64,000 bases of DNA from Lepidodermella squamata (taxonomy: Eukaryota; Gastrotricha): positions 2,480,001 to 2,544,000 of the forward strand of contig JBLDXI010000033.1 of NCBI GenBank assembly GCA_047495785.1, written 5' to 3'. Below, piece after piece: positions 1 through 13,010 of the stretch (the stretch's first letter is position 1; every line of letters starts with the position of its first letter). A program made the position numbers and the translations under genes. The notes beneath the pieces were generated by a model. The model saw nothing but the letters and a program-made list of their open reading frames with translations. It did not search any database and was not told the origin of the DNA.

Positions 1-1
1 A

Positions 2-241
2 TCCAGCCAGCAGCAGCAGCAGCAGCCGCAGCAGGATAAGAAAAAGGAACCCGCTGTCGGTAATCTTATCGATTTTTGGGGCGAAGAGCAATCGGGCGGA
101 TTTGAGGCTGACGCACCTAAACCTTCGTCATCAAATGGCAATAACAGCAAGAAGCAGCAACCTGAGCAAAAGGCGAAGGGTGGCAACGACGAATGGGGCG
201 ATGAGTGGGGCGAGTGGTGGACCTCGGACTCGAAGAAGTAA
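2..241 (+). CDS. C-terminal end of an unidentified gene (partial)
   Basis: The reading frame is open from the window edge to the TAA at 239-241 and encodes about 79 residues. It begins with a glutamine run encoded by a CAG repeat, continues with a KKKEP stretch and NLIDFWGEE, then a low-complexity Ser/Asn/Lys/Gln linker, and ends with an acidic, Trp-rich tail (NDEWGDEWGEWWTSDSKK). No catalytic domain lies in the visible part. Acidic Trp-containing C-termini occur in trafficking proteins such as ARFGAP1 and SCYL1 relatives, but I do not recognise a specific family. The other two forward frames are broken or low complexity, so this frame is the likely one. Whether the fragment is a single exon, and where the gene starts, cannot be seen. 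Confidence 0.55.
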   Translation, partial: SSQQQQQQPQQDKKKEPAVGNLIDFWGEEQSGGFEADAPKPSSSNGNNSKKQQPEQKAKGGNDEWGDEWGEWWTSDSKK

Positions 242-2755
242 AATTGTTATCAACAATGAGTTGGAAATTTTCGGCTATTCGGAAAAATGTATCTATAAAT
301 ATTACAATAGCGATTTACAAATTAAACCGTGATATTTATTATAGCATATATCATATGTAAAAAAAACAATTACTACCATAAAAAAACAATTCGGTGGCTT
401 GGGTAAATTTAATACCAATTAATTGAAACCGTAATTGTACAGACCCTCCTTTAATCGCATTCGCTATTCTAACGGGATATGTATTGTTTGTACGAGAAGT
501 CGACGTGAGCCCAAATTTTTCTCGTGTGCTCCCTCGCTCTCTTCGATGTCATTGTCTCGGGGCTTCTTGATCTGATATAATGGATGTTACTGCATCGTTA
601 TATTATTAATAAATTAATAACCAACCTAGTATTTATTTATTGGAGAAGAGAGAAATCAATTCTTATTCTACAACTATTTTATTACTACTTGATGTTGTGC
701 TAACACGAGTTGTCATCACATTCTTCGTGTTCATCTAAATCAGAAGTGCAAGCGTTGTATAAAATCTATTGCCGACGATATTACAATACTATTTTGCTTG
801 AAATAACTGAAACAGCAAAATCAAGTTGCTTCAGGTCTCGATTCCAGCACCTCTTGTTTTGTCTTGTCACTAACCGAAGTGTGGACCGCATGCAATCACT
901 AATTGACTACTAAGGGAATTTTTGGAGAACCAAAAGTAATAAACAATGCGTCAAAAAATCGACGCCGTTTTGCTCATGATTAGTTTTTTGTGTGCTCTCT
1001 GCATAACATGATTCCGACTACAAATTGTTAATGTGATGACCGACTAAAATCCTTCTACTGAGTCCTTCGTCTCGCGAATTTTGGAAAAAAAAACATAAAA
1101 CCGAGAATAATTTAAACAAACTAAAAGGCTATAGTTATGTTGATATTGTGTTCAGTCAATTTAATTGTTCTGCCATTAAGCTCGCGTCTTAAGTGGATGT
1201 CAGGCCTTCAGCATTTGAATGTGAAAGAATGTTCTGAATAAAATAAAAATCGTGAAACCGAAAAAAGCATTTGTTTTTCTCAGAGTTATTCTCGAAGATC
1301 GAGGACTACAGGGCCACAGGTCAAATAGTTCAGATTCTCCATCGATTGCGGGTCGTTGAACATGGTGAAAAGATATAAATATAATGCAATGCTGCTCCGG
1401 CCCCGCTGAAACGCTCGTAAACTTGTTCCACGACGCAGACGAAAGCTAACTCGAAAGCTAACCGTAAGACATACCGTGGCAAGTGTCAACTGATAAAAAT
1501 AATTTACTGTTTTACTCAACATCGAGAAATCTTTTGTACATAACAATCGAGAACTAACGAGAATCTTGAAACGATACATGATTTCTATCGCATCGACTTC
1601 GCCTATGCGCAAAAATAATGTACATAAACGGACCATGGGCATTCGTAGATTCGTCCAAATGATACCGACACCTCGTGTTGCTGGCTGGGCAACAGGCTCT
1701 CGAATCTGGCTTACATCGGGTCGCGTACCAAGTTCTCGATGCGGTTCGGATTCCAACGATATGAAAAATTACATCACTAAAATACCGTGAGCTTCGTTTC
1801 CTTCCCTTGAACATTACCTGTTATTTTATGTCCCGAAATGGGTTGTATTGAACTTCACTGTACACATTAAGACTGGCCCTTTTTGGGGCTATCCAACGGT
1901 ACCCCATTCACGGGGTCTTGATCTTACCAACTATAGTGTCGAATCTGCAGACCTTCCCGGCAGCAAACCTGAAATTTCCCGCTTTCCCTATTAGGAAGCT
2001 TTAAAATTTCCCAAAAATGACTGAAAACCCCAAATTTCCCAGCAGCAACGCTGCCCGGATCTGCAAAATCTACACACCTGATCTTATCATCTTAGATTTT
2101 TGGTATGCCACAGTTAACCCATTTTGGCACGTCAAGTCCCACGTCCCACTGCCCAAAGTCACCTCAGTTGACGGTACAGCTTGTTTGGTAATAAAGATGA
2201 TTAACAACCATCCTCTGGTGTAGCCCGATTTACAAGTGGCTGTAAGCACCTGCGTGGGCGGTGCCTAGGCCCTGTGCCTAGGGTGCTCTGATATGTTTCG
2301 AACATGAGTTAAACGTTGTTGCGGTGGTAATGCAATTTCTTTCTTGAACACTGAAGGGAAATCATATCCTTTTATCAAATCAAAGGAAGGGAATTAAATA
2401 TCCTTTTCGAGCCAAATGATGCTGTTTAGTTTAGCTTTATAGGTGCGGTTTGCTGCATAGACAACACTGAAACAGATAGGAAGCAAACGATCTTCTTATA
2501 GAGAATTTATTTGAGCTGTGTTATCGTGCTGCGTTGATATGATGTGCATTTTGAACGCGATAAAATTGTATTTCAGCCGAATTGGAATGATTCATTTGAG
2601 CGTAGTTTCAGCTATTAACGCAAGCAGTATACATGCTTTTCAAATATTTTCAATTTGACAGTCCATTAATTTTGGCCAGAAACCTGTGTTCACCTTATTT
2701 TATTTTCATAATTCTAGATTTGAAGGACAAGTGCGAAGACGGCTAGTAGGTTTGT
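242..2755. other. intergenic, no convincing gene
   Basis: AT-rich DNA downstream of the first gene. Several AATAAA-like hexamers occur (near 606 and 1238), so the 3' UTR of the first gene may end here. Short overlapping frames on both strands at 1286-1814 have no domain, signal peptide or splice support. A stretch near 1930-2060 carries repeated CAAATTTCCC / GAAATTTCCC motifs and may be decayed repeat DNA. Around 2262-2287 is a short imperfect inverted pair, GCCTAGGC / GCCTAGGG. Confidence 0.5.
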
Positions 2756-4453
2756 ATATGTTGTACGCCTATAGAGGATCTAAGCTTATACGGTATAGGC
2801 TTAAGCCTATACGGGATAAGCAATATTTCAAACTGTCATAAAGGCCAAACCGTGAGGGTCACCATCGATCATCATATATCAATCGATTGCTATAATTAAG
2901 GGCTATCGATTGGTGCCAAATTGAATTCCACGCGGCACACTCAGGGTCAAGTTTTGGCCAAAAAAACGCAAATTTTCCGCATTTTTTTAACTTTAAAGGC
3001 AAAAATCATATTACCAAAAGTTCCGCGCGGAATTCGATTTGGCACCAATCGATAGCCCTTAATTACAGCAATCGATTGATATATGATGATCGATGGTGAC
3101 CCTCACGGTTTGGCCATTGTTTCGGTTGAATACAATGCTCATACCCTAAAGGCTTAAATACCGTATAGGCGTACAACCAAATATGTTGTACGCCTTTAGA
3201 GGATCTAAGCTTATACGGCATAGGCTTAAGCCTATACGGGATAAGCGATATTTTAAAATGTCATAGCGGCCAAACTGTGAGGGTGACTATCGATCGTCAT
3301 ATGTCAATCGATTGCTGTAATTAAGGGCTATCGATTGGTGCCAAATTGAATTCCACGCGGCACACTCAGGGTCAAGTTTTGGCCAAAAAACGCAAATTTT
3401 CCGCATTTTTTTAACTTTAAAGGCAAAAATCATATTACCAAAAGTTCCGCGCGGAATTCGATTTGGCACCAATCGATAGCCCTTAATTACAGCAATCGAT
3501 TGATATATGATGATCGATGGTGACCCTCACGGTTTGGCCATTGTTTCGGTTGAATACAATGCTCATACCCTAAAGGCTTAAATACCGTATAGGCGTACAA
3601 CCAAATATGTTGTACGCCTTTAGAGGATCTAAGCTTATACGGCATAGGCTTAAGCCTATACGGGATAAGCGATATTTTAAAATGTCATAGCGGCCAAACT
3701 GTGAGGGTGACTATCGATCGTCATATGTCAATCGATTGCTGTAATTAAGGGCTATCGATTGGTGCCAAATTGAATTCCACGCGGCACACTCAGGGTCAAG
3801 TTTTGGCCAAAAAACGCAAATTTTCCGCATTTTTTTAACTTTAAAGGCAAAAATCATATTACCAAAAGTTCCGCGCGGAATTCGATTTGGCACCAATCGA
3901 TAGCCCTTAATTACAGCAATCGATTGATATATGATGATCGATGGTGACCCTCACGGTTTGGCCATTGTTTCGGTTGAATACAATGCTCATACCCTAAAGG
4001 CTTAAATACCGTATAGGCGTACAACCAAATATGTTGTACGCCTTTAGAGGATCTAAGCTTATACGGCATAGGCTTAAGCCTATACGGGATAAGCGATATT
4101 TTAAAATGTCATAGCGGCCAAACTGTGAGGGTGACTATCGATCGTCATATGTCAATCGATTGCTGTAATTAAGGGCTATCGATTGGTGCCAAATCAAAGT
4201 CCACGCGGCACATTCAGGGTCAAGTTTTGGCCAAAAAACACGAATGTTTTGCATTTTTTCAACTTTGAAGGCACAAATCATATTTCCAAAAGTTTCGCGC
4301 GGAATTCGATTTGGCATCAATCAATAGCCCTTGATTGCAGCAATCGATTGATATATGATGATCGATTGTGACCCTCACGGTTTGGCCATTATTTCGGTTA
4401 AATACAATGCTCATACCCTAAAGGCTTAAATCCCCTTTAGGCGTACAACATAT
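2756..4453. repeat. four-unit tandem array of a 424-bp foldback element
   Basis: Four head-to-tail units start at 2756, 3181, 3605 and 4029 and the array ends at 4453, a period of 424-425 bp. Each unit opens with ATATGTTGTACGCCT and closes with AGGCGTACAAC, so every unit is bounded by inverted termini. Inside, two arms of about 105 bp, running outward from GGTGCCAAAT to GGCCAAAC, are near-perfect inverted copies, so one unit can fold into a long hairpin. Units 2 and 3 look identical by eye. Unit 1 differs in its left half and unit 4 in its right half. The organisation suggests a MITE-like foldback element later amplified as a satellite. I see no transposase. Confidence 0.9.
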
Positions 4454-7400
4454 ATACTTATCACTTGTATATCACTTGCTGTTGTATTCAGCAGATTTTG
4501 GGCAATTTCCTTCGCATCATCTCGAAATCAACTTGAGCTGATCGGTTTCGATTCGGATATGAAAGCCGGAAATATAATTGAAACATGTCGAAGCCACGTG
4601 TCACGCGTAATAATTTATTCTCTTTTATTGCAGCTCTGTAGTCAAGTCCTTTTAGCAGTTTGAAATTGTTGACATCAATAAACAATAAAACTTTTGTCGC
4701 TCAAATAAAACAGGCGAAACAATCTGGCACGAACAGTTGCGTGATACCGGCTGACTACCGTGGAAAAATAAATTCATTTTTTGTGTTGAAACAGTATTTA
4801 CTCTCGCAAAGGGATATTAATTATTCTGTGGCTGGCGAAGAAAACATGCAGAAACAATAGACTATAGCGCTATAATGACATTTCGATAGGCTGTTTTCGA
4901 AGATTGCCGCGACAATAATAGTAATAAGCGAGTAAATACATATAGGTATGATGATAGCCAACAGCAGATCAAGTAGCCGGCGTGATAAATATATTACTTG
5001 CTTACAATACTAGTCACTGCTGAGCCCTGAGTCAGTCCTGATTATTATTATGCGAATCGCACGCTTGTTTCTTGTTGCGCTTCGACGCCGGGCCGCACGT
5101 CTAATAAAACCGGGCGGCGACACACTCACTCGTCAACGCTCACTCGACAAACGACGCGTCGACGATGAAACCGCGCCTGTGCCTAACCTAAACACAGGCG
5201 CCGCGTTCTTATATATATTAAGCCATAATTAACGCAATATTGACTTGTTAACTATATCATTGAGCACCTTTACGAATAAGCAGCCATTGAGGCAAGTGCC
5301 TGTCACTGCAATATTTACACTTGATGTCAAGATCGCGGTGTGTTTTCACCGCGCTCACCCCGTGAATTAACAGCCGAAGGTTAACCACGCCCCATGGGAG
5401 TTAAAAAACCGTACAATACACTCTTCATTGTCATTTCCCATATAGCGTTCAATTTTTTCATATGGCCGAAAGTTGGTATGAGAAATATAGGTAAATTTTT
5501 TTTGTTAATGCTTTTAAAAGTTAACGCGATCTCATCAGGGCTTGCAACACCATGTTATCTCCTTTATCATGACACCATCACACAGGCGACTCATTTTGTT
5601 GTTTTGTGCCACCATACAAGGTGCTTAGGCGACACGAATGTGATGGCGCCGTATAGATTTACGAGTACTTACAACTCGCCAAATGCTCTTACAGTCGAAA
5701 ATCGTATACTGTCAATTTTACACGCGAATTTTTTGTAGCTTAGCGGCACGTTTCACTTAGTTGTATTTATTTGAAATTATTATTATTTTCTCCCACAGCC
5801 CTGTGCGGTTAGTCATCATCTCTGGCCTTGCCGTATAATTTACAACCTTTTATTAAATTTATACTACAAAAAATACCTCGTAATGCATCAAGCACGCGTT
5901 TGTTATAAGACCATCAGGTATACTACATGATATCGCTATATGATATTATTTTTTGTAATGTTTTCCTCACTTTTTACAACCGACCAGTGGTCACTAGGTA
6001 CCCTGTTTTTTGGTTTAGGTCAGTAAAATAACTCTTCGAATTCACAAAATAGCTTTTTCGCAATGAAGTGTTGCTATACTTTTCTGCAGCCCGTTTTAGC
6101 TAAGAAAAATTCTTCAAACAATAGCTGCCATTGTATTGTTTTACCGTGACGTTAACAAAAACGCTCTAAAACGTAGAAAACCGGTGTTTATTGCCTGTTT
6201 ATAAGTTGCTGGCTATTGTTGTTCCGTTTTATTTATTATTGTTGCAATGCCGGTTTTATACCAGCGCTATCACAAATGTGCAACACATTTTCAGCACGAA
6301 CCAGCATATACACGTACCTGTCAATGTTGTGCGACAAATAATAATGATAACAAAAAATCGCAAGCCGCGGTTAAATTTTCAGCTTCAGTAAATCCGAAAA
6401 GGTGTCACTTATTTAGCTGACCTATTGTTTATCTTTGTTTGCCTCCTTAATTTAATTATTAACAAACTTTGTTTATTTTTGTAGAAATTTTATTACAAGG
6501 CGGATTTTTGTGGCGACATTTATTTAGATATTTATTTTTGGTCGGAAATATTTTTCCTTAGTTTTGCCATCCATCAGGGCGCTACGGTCATTTATTTTTT
6601 CGGACAAAAACAGAACACTTTGAACAAGAGTCGCAACTTGTTAGCGAGAAAAAACGAACTGGCAATGGGACACTTGAGGTTGCTTTCTGCAAAATTCTCG
6701 CTATTATCATGTCACGGATTATACGTTGGCAAACACGCAGGGTGTCTAAATTGTTAAAAGGCCGGCACTCGGAGATTTTCGCACGCACAAAAAAGTCGAG
6801 GCGAGAAAAGCAGGTAGGTATAGCCGAACGTGCGCGCGCGAAAACACGGCGCGGAAAGGCGCGCGCAGAAGCGGGTCACAATGCGCGGCGACCTCAACTA
6901 GATGATGATGTGCAAATAGCCCGCGCGCTCGCGAAAGATACTAACGACTACTACTGCGTGCGTATTTATTTCTTTTTACAGGCCCTTAGTACGCGCCAAA
7001 AGGTGGACACGACGCTTTACGTTAGGGTAGCTGAAATCGACTCGGCGGTTAACAATGAGATAGAGTATAGGTACAATTGGCGGCGTGTAACTCACGTAGC
7101 AGCCTGCAAGTAATATAGTTACAATTACGTGTGTGTTTGACACATATATTGATATTTGTCAGGCGTCTCAAGACGCGCGCGCGGGTACAGCGTGCCAACA
7201 CACCACGGCCTGATGAACACTATTTATGTTATTAAGCAGCGCCGTTGTCATGATAACAGGCGGCGGATATCATATTATTATTATTAATACTCAACGGCGT
7301 CGCCTCAGAACTTGTAACACCTTGCGCTCGACCCCGGTCAGTTGCAGATAGCTGGTATAGATAGGCAGGTATAGATAGGTGCCAAGCGGTTACAGCCCTC

Positions 7401-7815
7401 GGTAAACACGCCGGGCGTGGATTCGGTCACAACAGTGTTGCGGCTAATAGCGCTGATTCCAGTTGTTAGGAATGCCTTTATTACCGCCTCATCATCGGCA
7501 CGTCGCTTTGCCGTTCGTTCTCAGCACGCCGCGCCGGTAGCCGGCTATGTTTGAACAATGTCCTCGCCCAGTAATGACTACGCCTCGCTTCTGCGTCTAT
7601 CTATCGTAGTCATCTCTCGCACTGTCGAATCATCGAGATGAGTCATCAATGCGCGCATTCCAAGCAAAAAATAGCGCACATGCCGATTAATTAGCTCATT
7701 ACATGATTAGCTATATTTGCGCATTACATTATAGGTTTTTATTACAATTCCTTAACACATTTCCGCTAGCGGAACGAATTTATTGAGACAGCGGTCATCC
7801 GAGAAGCTTCGCATA
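4454..7815. other. intergenic region upstream of the IgGFc/collagen gene
   Basis: No gene is supported. The left part is AT-rich. From about 6780 to 7210 the sequence becomes rich in CGCG dinucleotide runs, like the region at 17.4-19 kb, and this may be promoter-proximal or repeat-derived DNA. The longest frame (6709-7113, +) is Arg/Lys-rich, has no recognisable domain and follows the CGCG composition, so I do not call it. No clear TATA box is found in the last 100 bp before 7816. Confidence 0.45.
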
Positions 7816-10800
7816 ATGTCGCTTCTCGGTTTCGTGGTGTTGCTCGCGTGCTCGCGAGCTTTGGCCGATCACCAAGGCGGATTCTGGCCATCTGCTCCTA
7901 ATCAACAACCGTACATGTCTTTCTCGCAAATTATGAACAATAACCGAGACCGGTATCCATCACCGCCGCGATACCCGCCTTCGCCTCACGATAACAACGA
8001 ATGGCAAGCGATACCATCACCTCGAGGCCCAAGTTCGTATTAAAAAATGATGCATTTTTTCCAGCAATTTTTAGAATTAATTTAAAAAATTTGAAATTTA
8101 ATTTAATTTTTTTTCCAGACGGATTTCCGCTTCACCTGCCGCGGCAAGTGCTCGACAACCAAGGTCCGGAGTTCTACCTCATGTTCATGGAAAATCGCGC
8201 CGATCGCCCCCAAAATTTCAGCCTCGAGGTGTATATAACAACCCGAGTTCAAACCGGCCGAGTTGACATTCGAATGTCAGCCGATAAATGGCTGTCGAAC
8301 ATTCACGGCCTGGATGGCGGGCCTGTTTCGCCCTTCAACATGGCCGAAGCTCTGGCGCCTATCTATCCAGATGTTACTTACGTCGACTTTCAAGAAGTTC
8401 GAAAATTTAACATCAGCCGAATGCTGCGTCACATTGGAACTGGGAAGGATTATAAGGGAATCTATGTCCAAGCTCGAAATGACATCATAGTGTATGGATT
8501 TAATAAGGACACTTATACGAACGACGGGTTCCTTGGTCTACCTCTCGACGTTTTGGGCACGACCTACTACGCCGTGGTTTATTGGCCGCCTGTCCCGTCT
8601 TCGCTTTTCACTGAAATCGGAGTTGTAGCTACTGCAGATAATACCGTGGTTAAATTTACCTTCCCACGCGAGCAAAGAGGTGGCCTGTCGTACGACCCAC
8701 TTCGCCGGGTTGACATCCGCTACAACGGAGCTGGATATTCAAACGGAGACACCCTAATTGTCACGCTGAATAGATTGGAAACCTTCCAAGTTCAGTCGAT
8801 TGGCGATTTGACCGGAACCTTGATTACATCGTCGAAACCTATCGCAGCTTTCAGTGGCAACGTCCGAACCTGGGTTGGAATGGAAATTTGGGCCGAGAAG
8901 GAGAAGTCGCGTGACCATTTGGTTGAACAGCTTTTCCCTGTTGAGAAATGGGGCAAAACCTTCGTAACGGTTCCTACGCCAGCTCGAACTGTCGGAGACT
9001 TTTATATGTTAGTTCGATTTATTTTCGATAATTTCAGGATTTATTGTTATATGATTTTAGAATCGTGGCTCAAGCGAATAATACTCAAGTTAGGATCAGT
9101 CCGCCTGTGCCTGGCTCAATGCAGGACGTCCTTTTCCTGGACACAGCCGGGGCGAATGAACGAATCTGGCTGCCATCGAACATTTCCTACTCAATTGTAG
9201 CTAATAACGCCATTCAGATTGCTCAGGTCGTTCTGAGCCAGGAACGCGAGGACAGCTTCGAAACTGCCGATCCTTCAATGACACTGCTCATCCCAACAAC
9301 GCAATTCGATAATTTTTACACAGTCGCTACCCCGCTGTACGCAGGGTTGACTGAAGACCGGCGGCCGGGTAAGGGCGAGTACCAGAACACCTTCATGGTT
9401 GTCATGGAGTCGCGTTGGGTGTCGCAGCTTATGCTCAATAACCAGCCAGTTCGCTTGATCCGCCCGCTTACGGTCATGCACCTCGGCATTGAATATACGA
9501 CGGGTTACATCGAAATGAACAAGGGAGGCCAGGCGCAGTACTATACGCTGATGGCTGAGGATCCTCGCATTGTTTTCGGAGCTTACCTTTACGGCTATGC
9601 TGATCGCGAGAGCTACGGCTTGCCATGTGGCGCTCGAATGGCTACGATTAATGTGAGTAGATCAACAATTTTAATTATGGTCCAATCTTATAACTCGTAA
9701 ACTGGTGCTAATGTCCCGTAACAGGAAGATCTATATAAGAGACCTAGAAGCTCGAAAAACCAGATTACGAGAAAATCTAGAGCTGGAGCCTAACGTTTAG
9801 AACCGGAACCCTAAACCGTGCACTTGGCACCCATTATTAATTATTATTCTTAATTAATTTAGTTCTTTATGACTGATTAATAATTGAATTTTCCCCACTT
9901 TTTAGCCCTGCAAACCGTCAACAGAACCTCGTCGAACTGAGTGCATTGATGGCAACTTCTTGTTCATTATCGGTGATGGTCAGGACAACGATTGCGATAG
10001 CCGAATCGATGAGGACGATTGTAGAGGATCTCCCAAAGGTATGCTATAATAAATTTTAGCCGACCTTTATGATAGCGATTATTTATTTAAGCTGGAGAGG
10101 ATTGCGCAACCATGTACATCGGACCGTGTCCAACCGCGAGTCCCCCGCCAACCCTGCCGACAACGCCGACCACGCCTCGGCCGACTATGCCACCACCTAC
10201 CCTACCTCCTTTCGTCTACCCACCACCAAGTGGAACTTCGAATTTCGGCGGAATTTTCTATTTAATGTTCATTGAAAACTGGGCACCACCCCAGCTCCAA
10301 CTGCTCATTACCCCGAAAGTTAACGACATTATTTGGTGCAACGTTCGCTACCACCCCCAGCGACCGGCCAGCGTTCAGACCTCGGATTCATTCCGAGTAA
10401 CCCGGCCCGAGTTCCAAGTCTACAGTGTCCCGTCAATGTAAGGTTTTCAGATCACGAGGGACATTTTTTTGAGTATTAATTTTTTTAGAATGCAACAAAG
10501 TGGATCTGGACTTGGTTACAACGGTGTTAAGCTGATCTGTCAAGCCGATGACAATACCAACGTAGTCTCGGTCATAGCTCGAAGCATGGCTTCGATGAAC
10601 CTTTCGTCCGATTACTTCCTTGTCTGGCCCCGGCAAGCTTACGATAAGGAATACATGATCAACTGCCCGTCAACCAAGTGCGAAATCGGCATTGTTGGAA
10701 CTATCGATGACACCACAGTCACCGTCACCCTGCCTCGGAACCTTCAAGGCACGCTAACCTTCAACGGCCAGCCTTATCTGGCGGGTTCGACGATTCAGGC

Positions 10801-13010
10801 CGTGATAAACGAACTTCAGACCATGCAAGTTCAAGGCACGCAAGATTTGACTGGGACTCTTATTCGCGCGACAAAGCCTGTCGCAGTTTATGTTGGCACG
10901 TTGCCAAATACTGTCGGACCTGTCCCGCCTTCGACCTTCACCGTCAGTCACATGGTTGACAGCACCCTGCCTGTTACGGTTTGGGGCACGGTCTACCTGG
11001 CTCTGAATATCCCGACCCCGAACAGTGTTAGCCGGATTAAGATTCTATCACGAAGCCCTGATACACATGTCAGCGTATACCCGCCTCTTTTGTTAGGCTT
11101 CGGCTCCAATGTGAACCCGGCCCTGTTAAACCAGGGTGATTCAATGGAGTTCACGCTACAAGACGCTGATAGTGTTCGCATCGAGTCGGATAAACCTGTT
11201 CAAGTCATTCAGATCGTGGCTAGTCAACCTCGAGGCATCAGTGACGTCCCATCGCCGGCGGTTATGACTGTGCTGCCTGTTCCGGAATACGCGAATAACT
11301 ACGCTTTTTCGATACCACCCGATCCTCGGAACTCGCTGTACGACCGGCCTTACACTGTATCGATCTACGTGAGAGAGGAGGACGCGCCTGGGTTGAAGCT
11401 GAACGATTCCTATATCCGTGATTTATTCCCTAATCTGGCATTTGGTAACTTCCCTAGGGGCCAGGACGGCTCAGGGGGTCGGTACCAATTTTTCAATATT
11501 TACCCACCCGGCGTTGGTTATTACCTCTTATGGCACGAAAATCCGACCCGGAAATTCTACGCTAGGCTTTACGCGAATTGGGGCGGTGATACGGTTTTCA
11601 CAGGCCTCGGGGGTTTGGCGTCAAGGCCTCTCGGCCCTGGCTGCACCCAGTACGGCCCCATGACATGCGGTGATTTTATCGACAACGATTGCGACGGAGC
11701 GATCGATGAAGAGATCTGCAACTCTCGAGATGACGACCGTGACGGGATGATTGATGAAGATTGCGCGTGGAGAGACTTCGCCGAGCCCACCCGGCCGAAT
11801 GTGCCCTGCACCTCCGGCTCGCCTGGGCTACCCGGCCCTCAGGGCACCCCTGGCCTGAAGGGTGAGAAGGGATCGCCTGGCCGTGACGCGGGTGCTGGGG
11901 CGCCGGGGCAACCTGGTCAGCCTGGTATGCCGGGCCCTCCCGGTCCGATGGGTGATAAGGGTGATCAGGGTTTCCGTGGTCTGAGCGGATCCCCCGGCCA
12001 GCCTGGTATCAAGGGCTACGTCGGCTTTATCGGCGATAAAGGTGTCAAGGGTGAATTGGGTGACCGGGGTGAGCCAGGCTGGGGCGGCCCTAAGGGTGAC
12101 ATGGGCCCTCCTGGTCCTGTTGGGTTCCTAGGTCCAATGGGCCCACCTGGCCCACCTGGAGACCGCGGTGATCGGGGCGAACGTGGCCCAAAGGGCAATC
12201 CTGGAATTGTCCGAGAGCTCTGCACAACCGGGTACCAATTCAATCAAATGACAAACAACTGCGAAGATAAGGACGAATGTTTTGTTAACAACGGCGGGTG
12301 TCAACACGCCTGCACAAATCAAATGGGAGGCTACCAGTGCTCCTGCAAATCAGGCTATCGACTCTCGGATGATAGACACACTTGTCTCGGTAGGTGTTAT
12401 GAATTGTTAGAAATAATTTTTTCCAATCAAAAATTTTGTTTTAGATGTAAATGAGTGCGAAAACAATAAGACCTGTGAAGCTTGGTCGCAGCGATGCTTC
12501 AACACCTTAGGATCTCACGTATGCATCGACCTGCGAAAGGAATGCCCGCCGTACCTAGCAAGTCTCTACCCGAACGTTTCGGCCCTGGTCGCCGCTGCTA
12601 ACCTAGCCTCCGCTTCTTCTTCCTCATTTAATGTCAACTCTCAATCTCAAACTGCCATGAGCCTCGTCGCCCCGGGTACAGTTATCGTCGGCAATAACGG
12701 CCAGACGTATTACGGGCCAACGGTAAGCGCGCAGCGGATAGAGACTGAATCAGGCGTTTGGTACCGGGAAAGTGAGACCGGGCTGGTGCGTGAAGGCATC
12801 TTGATCGGCCTGCTGATTTGGCTCGCCATTCTCAGCTTCATTGTCATTCTCATCCTAATCGGTGTGCTCATATGGTTCTGCGTACATGAACAGCGGTACC
12901 ACGATGCCGACAACGCATCGGGAAGTTACATGGCGAAAAACGAGTATTACCTTCAGTCAACAACGCTGCCGCCTCGCGAAACATCCGCATCGCAAATTCA
13001 CTTACGATAG
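7816..13010 (+). CDS. IgGFc-binding-like / collagen / EGF single-pass membrane protein
   Basis: Seven exons: 7816-8032, 8119-9007, 9061-9652, 9906-10038, 10092-10437, 10489-12389, 12445-13010 (4,644 nt, 1,547 aa; all phases agree). The start is the ATG that opens a signal peptide ([17 protein letters not shown]). Exons 2-3 and 5-6 each encode a region resembling the IgGFc-binding protein N-terminal domain. Each is followed by acidic NDCDG-type repeats (about residues 595-608 and 1118-1152). Residues about 1167-1298 are Gly-X-Y collagen repeats, then an EGF and a calcium-binding EGF (DVNEC), a Ser/Ala-rich stalk, one membrane segment (about 1475-1503) and a 45-residue cytoplasmic tail. Such a protein should sit at the surface as a trimeric, mucus- or matrix-binding receptor; that role is inferred. 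The weakest junction is the first donor (AAGTTCGT). The domain order is unfamiliar to me. Confidence 0.85.

Noticed and set aside
1286-1814. Overlapping frames on both strands (up to 156 codons)
   Set aside because: Mutually overlapping, no domain or splice support; at least one lacks an ATG start.
3287-4320. Repeated 61-codon minus-strand frames, identical in two copies
   Set aside because: They are shadows of the 424-bp foldback satellite: spacing equals the repeat period, they cross the hairpin, and they show no codon conservation beyond the DNA repeat itself.
6709-7113. 134-codon plus-strand frame rich in Arg/Lys/Ala
   Set aside because: It follows the CGCG-rich composition, has no signal peptide, domain, splice context or poly(A) signal, and overlaps no recognisable family.
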